NCBI RefSeq assembly: GCF_003443675.1
Contig: NZ_CP031963.1
Span: forward strand, 4,115,501 to 4,179,500
Direction of reading: 5' to 3'
DNA from: Aquimarina sp. BL5
GTDB lineage: Bacteria; Bacteroidota; Bacteroidia; Flavobacteriales; Flavobacteriaceae
DNA: 64,000 bases
Shown here: positions 1 through 7,014 of the stretch, in pieces
Position numbering within the stretch: the first letter of the stretch is position 1
Layout: every line of letters starts with the position of its first letter
The notes under the pieces: generated by a model
The model's database searches: none
What the model was told of the DNA's origin: nothing
The model's input: the letters and a program-made list of their open reading frames with translations, nothing else
Position numbers and translations under genes: made by a program

Positions 1-2
1 AA

Positions 3-134
3 AGTAGAAGATGGATCTTTATTTATGGGGAGATAGAAGAAGCTCTTAAACGAGTTTTTAAAGAAAATGTAACAATATTAAACGAAACTAATTTTGGTAA
101 AATGATTACATATGTCTTGAAAGCTCGAAAATAA
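3..134 (+). CDS. C-terminal end of an unidentified protein (partial)
   Basis: An open frame enters from the left edge and stops with TAA at 132-134, giving 43 residues rich in Lys and Glu and ending in TYVLKARK. The pattern of an acidic helix, a hydrophobic strand and a Lys/Arg-ending strand resembles the tail of class I SAM-dependent methyltransferases, but this is only an impression. In frame 1 the first 33 bases read KVEDGSLFMGR and then stop. The two frames would join smoothly near the G run at 37-40, so a frameshift there is possible. No function is assigned. Confidence 0.4.
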   Translation, partial: SRRWIFIYGEIEEALKRVFKENVTILNETNFGKMITYVLKARK

Positions 135-329
135 TAATAAAAAAACAAGAGTATTTAATATATAGTTAATAAAGCTTTTGATATAAAATAGGTAGAAGCT
201 ATAGTAAGAGAGTCCTGATTAATATTGAAACTTTTTTTAGATAAGATAACATAAAAGTTTAGTTGTAATAACTTTGTCATTAACCTCATATAAAATCTAT
301 ATAATTCAATATTTTTGTACTTCGAAAAA
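135..329. other. AT-rich gap before cobQ
   Basis: About 195 bases without a credible open frame. I see no cobalamin-riboswitch consensus here, unlike the gap at 4259-4560. The only recognisable signal is the promoter-like box at 310-317. The gap separates the partial gene at the left edge from the first cobalamin gene. Confidence 0.4.
310..317 (+). promoter_or_regulatory. Bacteroidota -7 promoter box for cobQ block
   Basis: TATTTTTG matches the Bacteroidota sigma -7 consensus TAnnTTTG. It lies 12 bases before ATG 330 and 21 bases before ATG 339, so the leader would be very short. No clear -33 TTTG is found at the usual spacing, so this rests on one box only. Confidence 0.4.
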
Positions 330-1796
330 ATGGCAAATATGCAAAAAATACAACCTATAATGTTAGTCGGTACTGGCTCTGATGTAGGGAAAAGCTGGAT
401 AACGACAGGTATTTGCAGATGGCTTAAAAAGAAAGGATATAATCCTGCTCCTTTTAAAGCTCAAAACATGTCATTAAATAGTTTTTCTACACCGGATAAT
501 CTAGAGATTGGAAGAGCACAGGCGGTACAAGCAGAGGCTTGTGGTATTCCACCAACAGTAGAAATGAATCCTATTCTGTTAAAACCTTCATCAGTAAATA
601 AATCACAAATTGTTTTACACGGAAAACCAATTGGTGACCAAACAGCTAAAGAATATTTTTTAGTAGATAATAAAAAACAGTTGTTTGAAGAAGCTAAAAA
701 ATCATTTAGACAATTGGCTTCAAAACACAATCCTATTGTAATGGAAGGTGCAGGAAGTATTAGCGAACTTAATTTAAAACATAGAGATATTGTAAACATG
801 CGAATGGCAGCTGCTGCCAATGCATGTGTTTATTTAGTAGCGGATATTGATAAAGGTGGAGTATTTGGAAGTGTATATGGAACTATTGAATTGCTAGAGG
901 ATTGGGAGCGTGAATTGATTAAAGGAATCATCATTAATAAGTTTAGAGGAGATCCAACTTTATTCATTGATGGGAAAAAGAAATTAGAAGAACTTACGGG
1001 TATTCCAGTTTTAGGCGTTTTACCTTATGCTAAAGATATTATTATTGAAGAAGAAGACTCCGTAGCATTGAATCGCAGAAATACAACTGCTTCAAATAAT
1101 AAATTAAATATTGCTGTTGTCAAACTTCATTATATGTCTAATTATACAGACTTTCAGGTTTTAGAGCAAGAATCATTAATCAATCTATATTTTACAAGAG
1201 ATATAGAAGAGCTAAATAAAGCAGATGTAATTATCATTCCAGGCACCAAAAATACTATTGAAGATTTAGTAGCTTTGAAAAAAGATGGTTTAGATACTGT
1301 TATCAAAAAACAATACAAAGACATTCCAATTTTAGGGATTTGTGGTGGATATCAAATGCTAGGCAAGGTGGTCAAAGATCCTTTTTCAATAGAGAGTATG
1401 ATCAATTCAGAAGTAGGTTTAGGGTTGTTTGATATCGAAACAACACTTTCAAAAACGAAACAAACAGTACAACGTAACTTTTGGTTTAAAGATTTGGCAA
1501 TACCTTGTGAAGGGTATGAAATTCATATGGGAGAAACTATAGTGCCAAAAACGAGAGGTTTAAACCTTGTTGATGGTGAGGAAGAAGGTTATTTCGATGG
1601 GAATAAAAGTTGGGGGACGTACTTTCATGGGATATTTGATAATCAAGAAGTAGTTACAGAATTATTACGCTTAAAGTATCCGGATGCCACGGCAAAAGAC
1701 TATAAAGCGTTTAAAGCAGTACAATTTGATAAATTAGCAGATTGGATAGATGAAAACTTAGAAATGTCAACCATCTTAAAAAATAGCCTGCAATAA
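330..1796 (+). CDS. cobQ: Cobyric acid synthase CobQ
   Basis: CobQ amidates the b, d, e and g carboxylates of adenosylcobyrinic acid a,c-diamide using glutamine and ATP in the cytoplasm. The N-terminal dethiobiotin-synthetase-like ATPase shows GTGSDVGKS at residues 14-22, and the C-terminal class I glutamine amidotransferase domain shows ILGICGGYQ with nucleophile Cys338 and YFHGIF with His433. The length of 488 residues is normal for the family. I chose ATG 330; ATG 339 (MQKIQ) is equally plausible, and the TTG at 315 lies inside the promoter box and is unlikely. The stop overlaps the next ATG by one base (TAATG), so cobQ is translationally coupled to cobD. Confidence 0.95.
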   Translation: MANMQKIQPIMLVGTGSDVGKSWITTGICRWLKKKGYNPAPFKAQNMSLNSFSTPDNLEIGRAQAVQAEACGIPPTVEMNPILLKPSSVNKSQIVLHGKPIGDQTAKEYFLVDNKKQLFEEAKKSFRQLASKHNPIVMEGAGSISELNLKHRDIVNMRMAAAANACVYLVADIDKGGVFGSVYGTIELLEDWERELIKGIIINKFRGDPTLFIDGKKKLEELTGIPVLGVLPYAKDIIIEEEDSVALNRRNTTASNNKLNIAVVKLHYMSNYTDFQVLEQESLINLYFTRDIEELNKADVIIIPGTKNTIEDLVALKKDGLDTVIKKQYKDIPILGICGGYQMLGKVVKDPFSIESMINSEVGLGLFDIETTLSKTKQTVQRNFWFKDLAIPCEGYEIHMGETIVPKTRGLNLVDGEEEGYFDGNKSWGTYFHGIFDNQEVVTELLRLKYPDATAKDYKAFKAVQFDKLADWIDENLEMSTILKNSLQ

Positions 1797-2803
1797 TGTT
1801 AGACGGACATGGGGATGACCTTCATTTAATTGAAGAAAAAATCAGGTATAACTTTAGTTCAAATGTGTATTATAAAGGATGTCCTAAAACATTACTTACT
1901 CATATTTCAAAGAATGTCTCTCTAATTCAAAATTATCCTTCACCTGCTGCAAGTGAGTTAAATGAATTGGCAGCGCATAAATTTCAACTCGATAGAGAAC
2001 AGTTCTTATTTACTAATGGCGCCACAGAAGCTTTTTATCTTATTGCCCAATTATTTTCTAATAAAAAAGCAGCTATAGTAGCTCCCACTTTTTCAGAATA
2101 TGAAGATGCTTGTAAAATTTTTCAGTTAGATTACTTATTGATTTCTAGAACCGAAATAAAAGATACTAATGCCGATTTAGTGTTTATTTGTAATCCAAAT
2201 AATCCAAATGGAGCTATTTTCTCTAAAAATGATTTAGAACTTCTTTTTCAACAAAAGCCAGCAACTATTTTTGTCATTGATGAAGCGTATATCGAGTTTA
2301 CTAATAGTATTGAATCTATCATTTCATTGACAAAAAAATACGATAACTTAATAGTGGTTCGTTCATTAACCAAAACATTTACAATTCCGGGATTGCGTTT
2401 GGGATATATCGTTTCAAACAACTTAATCATTAAAGAACTCTTAACTTTAAAAATGCCTTGGAGTGTTAATTCATTAGCGATAAAAGCAGGTGAATATATT
2501 TTCAAAAATTATGAAGCATTTCAATTTGACGCGGCTGAATTAATGGAAGAAACAGTCATTTTTAAAGAACAACTTGAGCAATTGAAAGGTGTAAAAGTCT
2601 ATAAAAGTAATACCTCTTACTTCTTAGTTGAATTATTACAGAAATCTGCTAAAGAGTTAAAAGAATATTTAATTGTAAAACATCAAATCCTTATTAGAGA
2701 TGCGACAAATTTTAAAGGATTAAAAGGTGAATATATTAGACTTTCTACTCAAAGTAAAGAAGCTAATAATGCATTAATTCAAGCTATAAAGGAATGGATG
2801 TGA
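1796..2803 (+). CDS. cobD: Threonine-phosphate decarboxylase-like PLP enzyme (CobD/CobC)
   Basis: This is a 335-residue fold-type I PLP enzyme of the histidinol-phosphate aminotransferase family. The opening GHGDD and the FSSNVYYKG segment are typical of L-threonine-O-3-phosphate decarboxylase, which makes (R)-1-amino-2-propanol phosphate for the nucleotide-loop linker. Visible motifs are TNGATEAF for cofactor phosphate binding, NPNNPNG, DEAYIEF, and SLTKTFTIPGLRLGY with the Schiff-base Lys at 193. It lies between cobQ and cbiB, which use its neighbouring intermediates, and this favours the cobalamin role over histidine biosynthesis. The symbol follows Salmonella; the Pseudomonas name is CobC. 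Confidence 0.88.
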   Translation: MLDGHGDDLHLIEEKIRYNFSSNVYYKGCPKTLLTHISKNVSLIQNYPSPAASELNELAAHKFQLDREQFLFTNGATEAFYLIAQLFSNKKAAIVAPTFSEYEDACKIFQLDYLLISRTEIKDTNADLVFICNPNNPNGAIFSKNDLELLFQQKPATIFVIDEAYIEFTNSIESIISLTKKYDNLIVVRSLTKTFTIPGLRLGYIVSNNLIIKELLTLKMPWSVNSLAIKAGEYIFKNYEAFQFDAAELMEETVIFKEQLEQLKGVKVYKSNTSYFLVELLQKSAKELKEYLIVKHQILIRDATNFKGLKGEYIRLSTQSKEANNALIQAIKEWM

Positions 2804-3735
2804 ACCAAATTTGTATAGTTGTTTTTGCTTTTGGTTTGGACTTGCTTCTGGGAGATCCTAGAAAATTACCACATCTTATTGTTGGTTATGGAAAGAGTAT
2901 TGCTTTTGGAGAAAAATGGTTGAATAGAGGATCTTATAAATTCTTAAAAGGTGTATTGTTAACAAGTGTATTAGTCGGGATTTCTTTTACTATTCCTTTT
3001 CTAATTATTAGATCATTAAATGTCTATGATTTTGAAATTTTAGCACTTGTATTTTCAATATTGATGTTGTTTTATTGTTTGGCGAATAAAACATTGATAA
3101 AAGAAGGGTTTACGGTATTTAATATCCTAAAAGATGAAGGATTAGAAGCGGGACGTAAACGTCTGTCTTGGATTGTAGGACGAGAAACTAATAATTTAAG
3201 TGAACGGCAAATTAGAGTTGCTACTTTCGAAACCATGTCAGAAAATTTAAGTGATGGTGTTATTGCGCCTTTATTCTATTTTTTGATTTTAGGAGTTCCA
3301 GGAGCAATGGGGTATAAGATGATCAACACTTTAGATTCTATGATTGGATATAAAAACGATCGTTATATACAGTTTGGTAAATTTGCCGCAAAATTAGATG
3401 ATGTTGTTAATTATATTCCTGCTCGAATTACTGCACTACTAATATTAGTTGTGAGGTTTAAATTAAGCGGACTTTCTTTTCTGTTTAGAGAAGGAAAAAA
3501 GCATAGTAGTCCTAATGCTGGCTATCCAGAAGCTGCTCTGGCATATGTGTTAAACTGCCAATTCGGAGGGCCAAATTATTATCACGGAAAATTGGTTAAG
3601 AAACCTTTTATAGGCACTAATAATCGTGAAATTAAACACGAAGAAATTAAAACAGTAAGCCAAATTAATTATGCGGTAAGTATTGTTTTTTGTCTCTTAA
3701 TTATTGGAGTTTTAGTATTATTTCGATATGCATAG
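2794..3735 (+). CDS. cbiB: Adenosylcobinamide-phosphate synthase CbiB
   Basis: CbiB is an integral membrane ligase that attaches aminopropanol (phosphate) to adenosylcobyric acid. The 313-residue protein starts near a GLDLLLGDP motif and has several hydrophobic segments, roughly at residues 5-20, 50-95, 155-170, 200-215 and 290-310. The family motifs SENLSDGVIAPLFY, NTLDSMIGYKN, PARITA and SPNAGYPEAALAYVL are clear. It overlaps cobD by 10 bases. A downstream GTG at 2800 is an alternative start, but ATG 2794 gives the usual N-terminus. Confidence 0.93.
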   Translation: MDVNQICIVVFAFGLDLLLGDPRKLPHLIVGYGKSIAFGEKWLNRGSYKFLKGVLLTSVLVGISFTIPFLIIRSLNVYDFEILALVFSILMLFYCLANKTLIKEGFTVFNILKDEGLEAGRKRLSWIVGRETNNLSERQIRVATFETMSENLSDGVIAPLFYFLILGVPGAMGYKMINTLDSMIGYKNDRYIQFGKFAAKLDDVVNYIPARITALLILVVRFKLSGLSFLFREGKKHSSPNAGYPEAALAYVLNCQFGGPNYYHGKLVKKPFIGTNNREIKHEEIKTVSQINYAVSIVFCLLIIGVLVLFRYA

Positions 3736-4258
3736 TTTTCAAAAAAAACACATTATTACGGGCGCTCCAGGTACTGGGAAAACGACATTGATAAATATTC
3801 TAAAGAAAACCATACCTTGTATGGATGAGGTCGCTAGAAAAGTAATTATTGATGAGCAAAAAAACGATAAAAATGGTATGCCTTGGGGAGATATTGATCG
3901 ATTTACGGATCTTGTATTTAGACATACAAATCAAGAACTATTGAATACTGATACGTTAATTTGCGATAGATCTTTGTTAGATTTGGAAGCTTATTTAATG
4001 TTGGAAAACAAAGCTATCCCAAAGTACTTAATTAGTTTTCCTTATCAAGAAACGTATCATAAAATTGTTTTTTTTGCACCAACTTGGTTTGAGATCTATT
4101 GTAAAGATGGACAACGATTACAGGATTTTGAATATTGTTTGAGATTAGAAAAATCCCTTTTAGAACAGTATAAAAACAAAGGATTCGAAATTATAATATT
4201 GCCTAAATATTCCCCTCTGAAAAGAACAAAATTCATTTTAGAAACTATTTACTCTTAA
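3728..4258 (+). CDS. Small P-loop ATPase/kinase of AAA_28 type
   Basis: A 176-residue soluble protein with a Walker A motif GAPGTGKT at residues 12-19 and the sequence MDEVARKVI shortly after. This layout is typical of AAA_28/NadR-like predicted kinases found in Bacteroidota. TLICDRSLLDLEAYL could hold the Walker B-like or catalytic acid. It overlaps cbiB by 8 bases and is the last gene before a new promoter and riboswitch, so it is co-transcribed with cobQ, cobD and cbiB. No CobU/CobP is seen in the window, so a role as adenosylcobinamide kinase is attractive, but that is inference from position only. The substrate cannot be read from the sequence. Confidence 0.75.
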   Translation: MHSFQKKHIITGAPGTGKTTLINILKKTIPCMDEVARKVIIDEQKNDKNGMPWGDIDRFTDLVFRHTNQELLNTDTLICDRSLLDLEAYLMLENKAIPKYLISFPYQETYHKIVFFAPTWFEIYCKDGQRLQDFEYCLRLEKSLLEQYKNKGFEIIILPKYSPLKRTKFILETIYS

Positions 4259-4273
4259 ATCAAAAATTAACGA

Positions 4274-4281
4274 TACATTTG
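4274..4281 (+). promoter_or_regulatory. -7 promoter box ahead of the cobalamin riboswitch
   Basis: TACATTTG fits TAnnTTTG exactly and ends three bases before the 5' strand of riboswitch helix P1. Transcription would then start almost exactly at the riboswitch, which makes the 20-kb downstream operon an independent unit. No convincing -33 box is visible. Confidence 0.55.
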
Positions 4282-4283
4282 TG

Positions 4284-4470
4284 TTGCTTTTTGGTTTCTT
4301 GTTCTTTTAGATTTAAGAATATAGAATTAAAAGGGAATTTGGTGAGAATCCAAAACTGTTCCCGCAGCTGTAAGCTCTACAAAAAGCTTTTAACATATAT
4401 GTCACTGTCCACTACAAGCGGATGGGAAGGCGTTAAAAGTAGAGTGAGTCAGAATACCTGCCTAAAGCAA
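4284..4470 (+). promoter_or_regulatory. Cobalamin riboswitch aptamer
   Basis: The conserved core GGTGAGAATCCAAAACTGTT-CCCGCAGCTGTAA lies around 4341-4373, followed by a CACTG...GGATGGGAAGG segment around 4402-4431 and a B12-box-like GTCAGAATACCTGCC at 4448-4462. The closing helix P1 pairs TTGCTTT at 4284-4290 with AAAGCAA at 4464-4470. The aptamer controls the operon whose first gene starts at 4561. Family membership is clear from the core; the boundaries are set by the P1 pairing I see. Confidence 0.93.
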
Positions 4471-4480
4471 AACATAATTT

Positions 4481-4565
4481 AAACTTTCGGGATAAAAGTT
4501 AAAGTGTTCGACTGCCTATTTTTTAGGCTTCCTACTCTAGCTATCCCATAATTTAAAAAAATGGG
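4481..4565 (+). promoter_or_regulatory. Riboswitch expression platform masking the start codon
   Basis: Two mutually exclusive pairings share one strand. TATCCC at 4542-4547 can pair with GGGATA at 4489-4494. Alternatively CCCAT at 4545-4549 can pair with ATGGG at 4561-4565, which contains the start codon. GGGATA sits in the loop of a hairpin (AAACTTT/AAAGTT, 4481-4500) in the position of L13, and its GGAT is complementary to ATCC in the aptamer L5 region at about 4348-4351. Ligand-stabilised kissing would free CCCAT to cover the ATG, giving translational OFF control. A small GCCT/AGGC hairpin lies at 4514-4528. The pairings are seen; the switching model is inference. Confidence 0.65.
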
Positions 4566-5361
4566 TAAAAACATAGCAAATACAACAAATACTTTCTTCT
4601 TTTGTGATGGAGGATCTTGTCAAAAAGCAGGTTCAGAGGAAGTAATTAGAGCAGCAAGAGCTTATTTACGTAATAACGAACTTTGGGATACTACCCATAC
4701 TATTAAAACTAGATGTAATGGAAGATGTGAAGATGCCCCTACTTGCATTGTACATCCAGGTGAATGTTGGTACAAAGAACTAACACCAGAAAAAATAATT
4801 CCTATTGTAAAAAGACATCTCAATAATGAAAACCCTATCGAAACTGAGCTATTGTACCAAAAAGGATGGGAACAACAATTTTCTAACAAAGAAAGAACTC
4901 CCATAAAACCAAAACCTTTTGAATTAAAAGATGACGCAGAGTTGGGAGAATGTTATATCACCAAAGGATTTAGTTCTGACCAATATTTATACCCGTTATT
5001 TTTATATCTGGTAGAAAACCCAAAAGGAGTGCTGCTTTATATGGCTGATAGAAGTCCCATTTCGTTTGAAGAAATAGATACGATAGTATATACAAAGGCA
5101 TACACACTTGAACTACATACCAAAACAGAAAGTATTGGATTAACGATTGCAGCAGTTCCTAAAGAAAATATGGAATTGCAAAAATCAAAAATTTCTAGTA
5201 CAGAATATTTTCATCAGAAAGGAACAGAACAAACAGGTATTCGTTTCAAAAATAAATTTGGAGAAGTTTTAGGGAAAATTGAATTTGATTCTGCCGAGAG
5301 CAAAGCTTGGGAGTATTGTAAAAAAATTCAATTACAAAATACAAGCTTAGTTTTAGTGTAG
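4561..5361 (+). CDS. Thioredoxin-like [2Fe-2S] ferredoxin domain protein
   Basis: The first riboswitch-controlled gene encodes 266 residues. Its N-terminal part has the thioredoxin-like ferredoxin pattern: CDGGSC with Cys15 and Cys20, then RCNGRCEDAPTC with Cys52, Cys56 and Cys62. This region could bind a [2Fe-2S] cluster. The C-terminal half, from about residue 120, is alpha/beta and not recognised. Position suggests a redox role in corrin synthesis, for example delivering electrons for cobalt reduction before adenosylation or for a chelatase, but no direct evidence identifies the partner. There is no signal peptide, so it is cytoplasmic. It ends 2 bases before the next gene. Confidence 0.82.
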   Translation: MGKNIANTTNTFFFCDGGSCQKAGSEEVIRAARAYLRNNELWDTTHTIKTRCNGRCEDAPTCIVHPGECWYKELTPEKIIPIVKRHLNNENPIETELLYQKGWEQQFSNKERTPIKPKPFELKDDAELGECYITKGFSSDQYLYPLFLYLVENPKGVLLYMADRSPISFEEIDTIVYTKAYTLELHTKTESIGLTIAAVPKENMELQKSKISSTEYFHQKGTEQTGIRFKNKFGEVLGKIEFDSAESKAWEYCKKIQLQNTSLVLV

Positions 5362-5363
5362 TT

Positions 5364-6905
5364 ATGAATACTCATATCTCTATATTAGGCTTAGGTTGGT
5401 TGGGGTTGCCGCTTGCGTTGCAACTTCAAAAAAGTGGGTATTCAATTAATGGAAGCACAGCTGAATTGGCTGCGTTAAAATCATTATGTAAGTATTCATT
5501 TCCCACAAGCAGAATAAAAATTGAATCCGATAGAATTATTGGAGATTGGGAGTCTTTTATAGATGAAACATCGACGCTTATTATCAATTTTCCTCCAAAA
5601 CGTATTGATAACATAGAAGTCGTACATCCACTTCAGATCGAACAGATTATAAAACATACACCTAGATCCACAAAGGTTATTTTTGTAAGCTCTACATCAG
5701 TATACCAAGATAGTAATAATCTCATCAATGAAACTGAAGATTGCATTCCAGAAAAAGCATCAGGAAGAGCTTTACTAAAAGCAGAACAATTATTGCACCA
5801 ACATTTTGGGGATAATCTAACTATTTTGAGATTAGCAGGACTAATTGGACCGCAACGTAATCCAGGAAGATTGTTAGCAGATAAGAAACAATTAAAAAAT
5901 CCTAATGTCCCAGTAAATCTTATTCATCAAAAAGATGCTATAGGACTAGTCGAAGCAATTTTAGAACAAAATTGTTTTGGCGAAATTATTAATGGTTGTG
6001 CAGATATGCACCCAAAACGGAAAGATTTTTATGAAAATGCGGCTCTCAAATTAAACTTGCCAGCACCTATTTTTGTAACAACGACAAAAGAAAACTTTAA
6101 AATAATAGATAATTCAAAATCAAAGGCACTACTTAATTTTGAATATCAATTTTCAAATCCCGAGTGGATTTTTAGAAAAGAATATTTGCCTGAAATTAAT
6201 ATTATAGGAGCTGGGCCTGGGAATAAAAATTTATTAACCTTAAAAGCTCTTGAAGCCATTGAAAAGGCCGAGGTTATTTTACATGATAATTTGATTTCTG
6301 ATGAAATACTAGATGTCAATACCCATGCTAAACGCATTTATGTAGGTCGGAAATTCGGTGATTCAGAAAACCAAGAAACTAGACAAAATAAGATCAATAC
6401 GTTGATGAAAAATCATTGTGAGCGTGGAGATAAAGTAGTTAGATTAAAATCTGGAGACCCATATGTGTATGGTAGAGCAGCAGAAGAAGCCCGTTTTTTG
6501 AAGAAACACAAACTACCTTTTACAGTTATACCGGGAATTTCTGCAGCCTTAGCAGCAGCTAATATTTGTAATATTCCTATTACTGAACGCAACCAATCGA
6601 ATGCTATGTTAATATGCACTGCACATACAGCTGATTATTCGTTTGAGCAACTAAATGGAATTGCGCATATGCTAAAAGCAGGGAATACGATTTCTATTTA
6701 CATGGGGCTAAAAAACTTGCATAGAATTGTTCCTAAATTATTAGAAGTATGTAAAGATGATAGGATTCCTGTAAACGCTATCTCAAGTGTCTCGAGAAAA
6801 CAGCAAGCCATCGTTACTGGGAACTTAGGAAATATAGAAGAAAAAATAACGAATGCTACGATACAAATGCCGGTAGTTTTTATTATTGGCGCAACACCTA
6901 TTTAA
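5364..6905 (+). CDS. cobA: SDR-family domain fused to uroporphyrinogen-III C-methyltransferase (CobA)
   Basis: A 513-residue two-domain protein. Residues 1 to about 270 form a Rossmann domain of the atypical SDR/YeeZ type: GLGWLG at 9-14 and VSSTSVYQDS near 110. The usual YxxxK is altered, with GRALLKAE at the expected place. From residue 279 comes a complete SUMT: GAGPGN at 282, VRLKSGDPYVYGRAAEE, PGISAALAAA and a conserved C-terminus. SUMT methylates uroporphyrinogen III at C2 and C7 to precorrin-2. CobA is usually alone or fused to siroheme enzymes; fusion to an SDR is unusual. Since sirohydrochlorin for CbiX requires precorrin-2 dehydrogenation, the NAD(P)-fold domain could supply that step. 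This is inference. Confidence 0.88.
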   Translation: MNTHISILGLGWLGLPLALQLQKSGYSINGSTAELAALKSLCKYSFPTSRIKIESDRIIGDWESFIDETSTLIINFPPKRIDNIEVVHPLQIEQIIKHTPRSTKVIFVSSTSVYQDSNNLINETEDCIPEKASGRALLKAEQLLHQHFGDNLTILRLAGLIGPQRNPGRLLADKKQLKNPNVPVNLIHQKDAIGLVEAILEQNCFGEIINGCADMHPKRKDFYENAALKLNLPAPIFVTTTKENFKIIDNSKSKALLNFEYQFSNPEWIFRKEYLPEINIIGAGPGNKNLLTLKALEAIEKAEVILHDNLISDEILDVNTHAKRIYVGRKFGDSENQETRQNKINTLMKNHCERGDKVVRLKSGDPYVYGRAAEEARFLKKHKLPFTVIPGISAALAAANICNIPITERNQSNAMLICTAHTADYSFEQLNGIAHMLKAGNTISIYMGLKNLHRIVPKLLEVCKDDRIPVNAISSVSRKQQAIVTGNLGNIEEKITNATIQMPVVFIIGATPI

Positions 6906-6923
6906 TCTAAAAACTAATAGTAA

Positions 6924-7004
6924 ATGAAACATCTAAGTTTAATTTCTAAAACACATAGCAGCACGTGTTGTTGGATGTTACATATGACTGATAAAAAACA
7001 ATAA
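6924..7004 (+). CDS. Candidate 26-residue Cys/His-rich peptide
   Basis: The 109-base gap between cobA and cbiX is one of the few real gaps in this overlapping operon, and it holds an ATG-started frame of 26 codons ending at TAA 7002-7004. The peptide contains HSSTCCWMLH at residues 11-20, which places two adjacent Cys between two His. It could be a metal-binding micropeptide, or a leader peptide whose paired Cys codons sense cysteine supply. It could also be a chance frame. No family is recognised. Confidence 0.35.
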   Translation: MKHLSLISKTHSSTCCWMLHMTDKKQ

Positions 7005-7014
7005 AAACGAATAG

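Noticed and set aside
135..329. Possible second cobalamin riboswitch ahead of cobQ
   Set aside because: None of the conserved core segments or a B12 box can be found in this gap.
4279..4482. 67-residue open frame between the small ATPase gene and the [2Fe-2S] gene
   Set aside because: It lies wholly inside the cobalamin riboswitch; its sequence is explained by conserved RNA structure.
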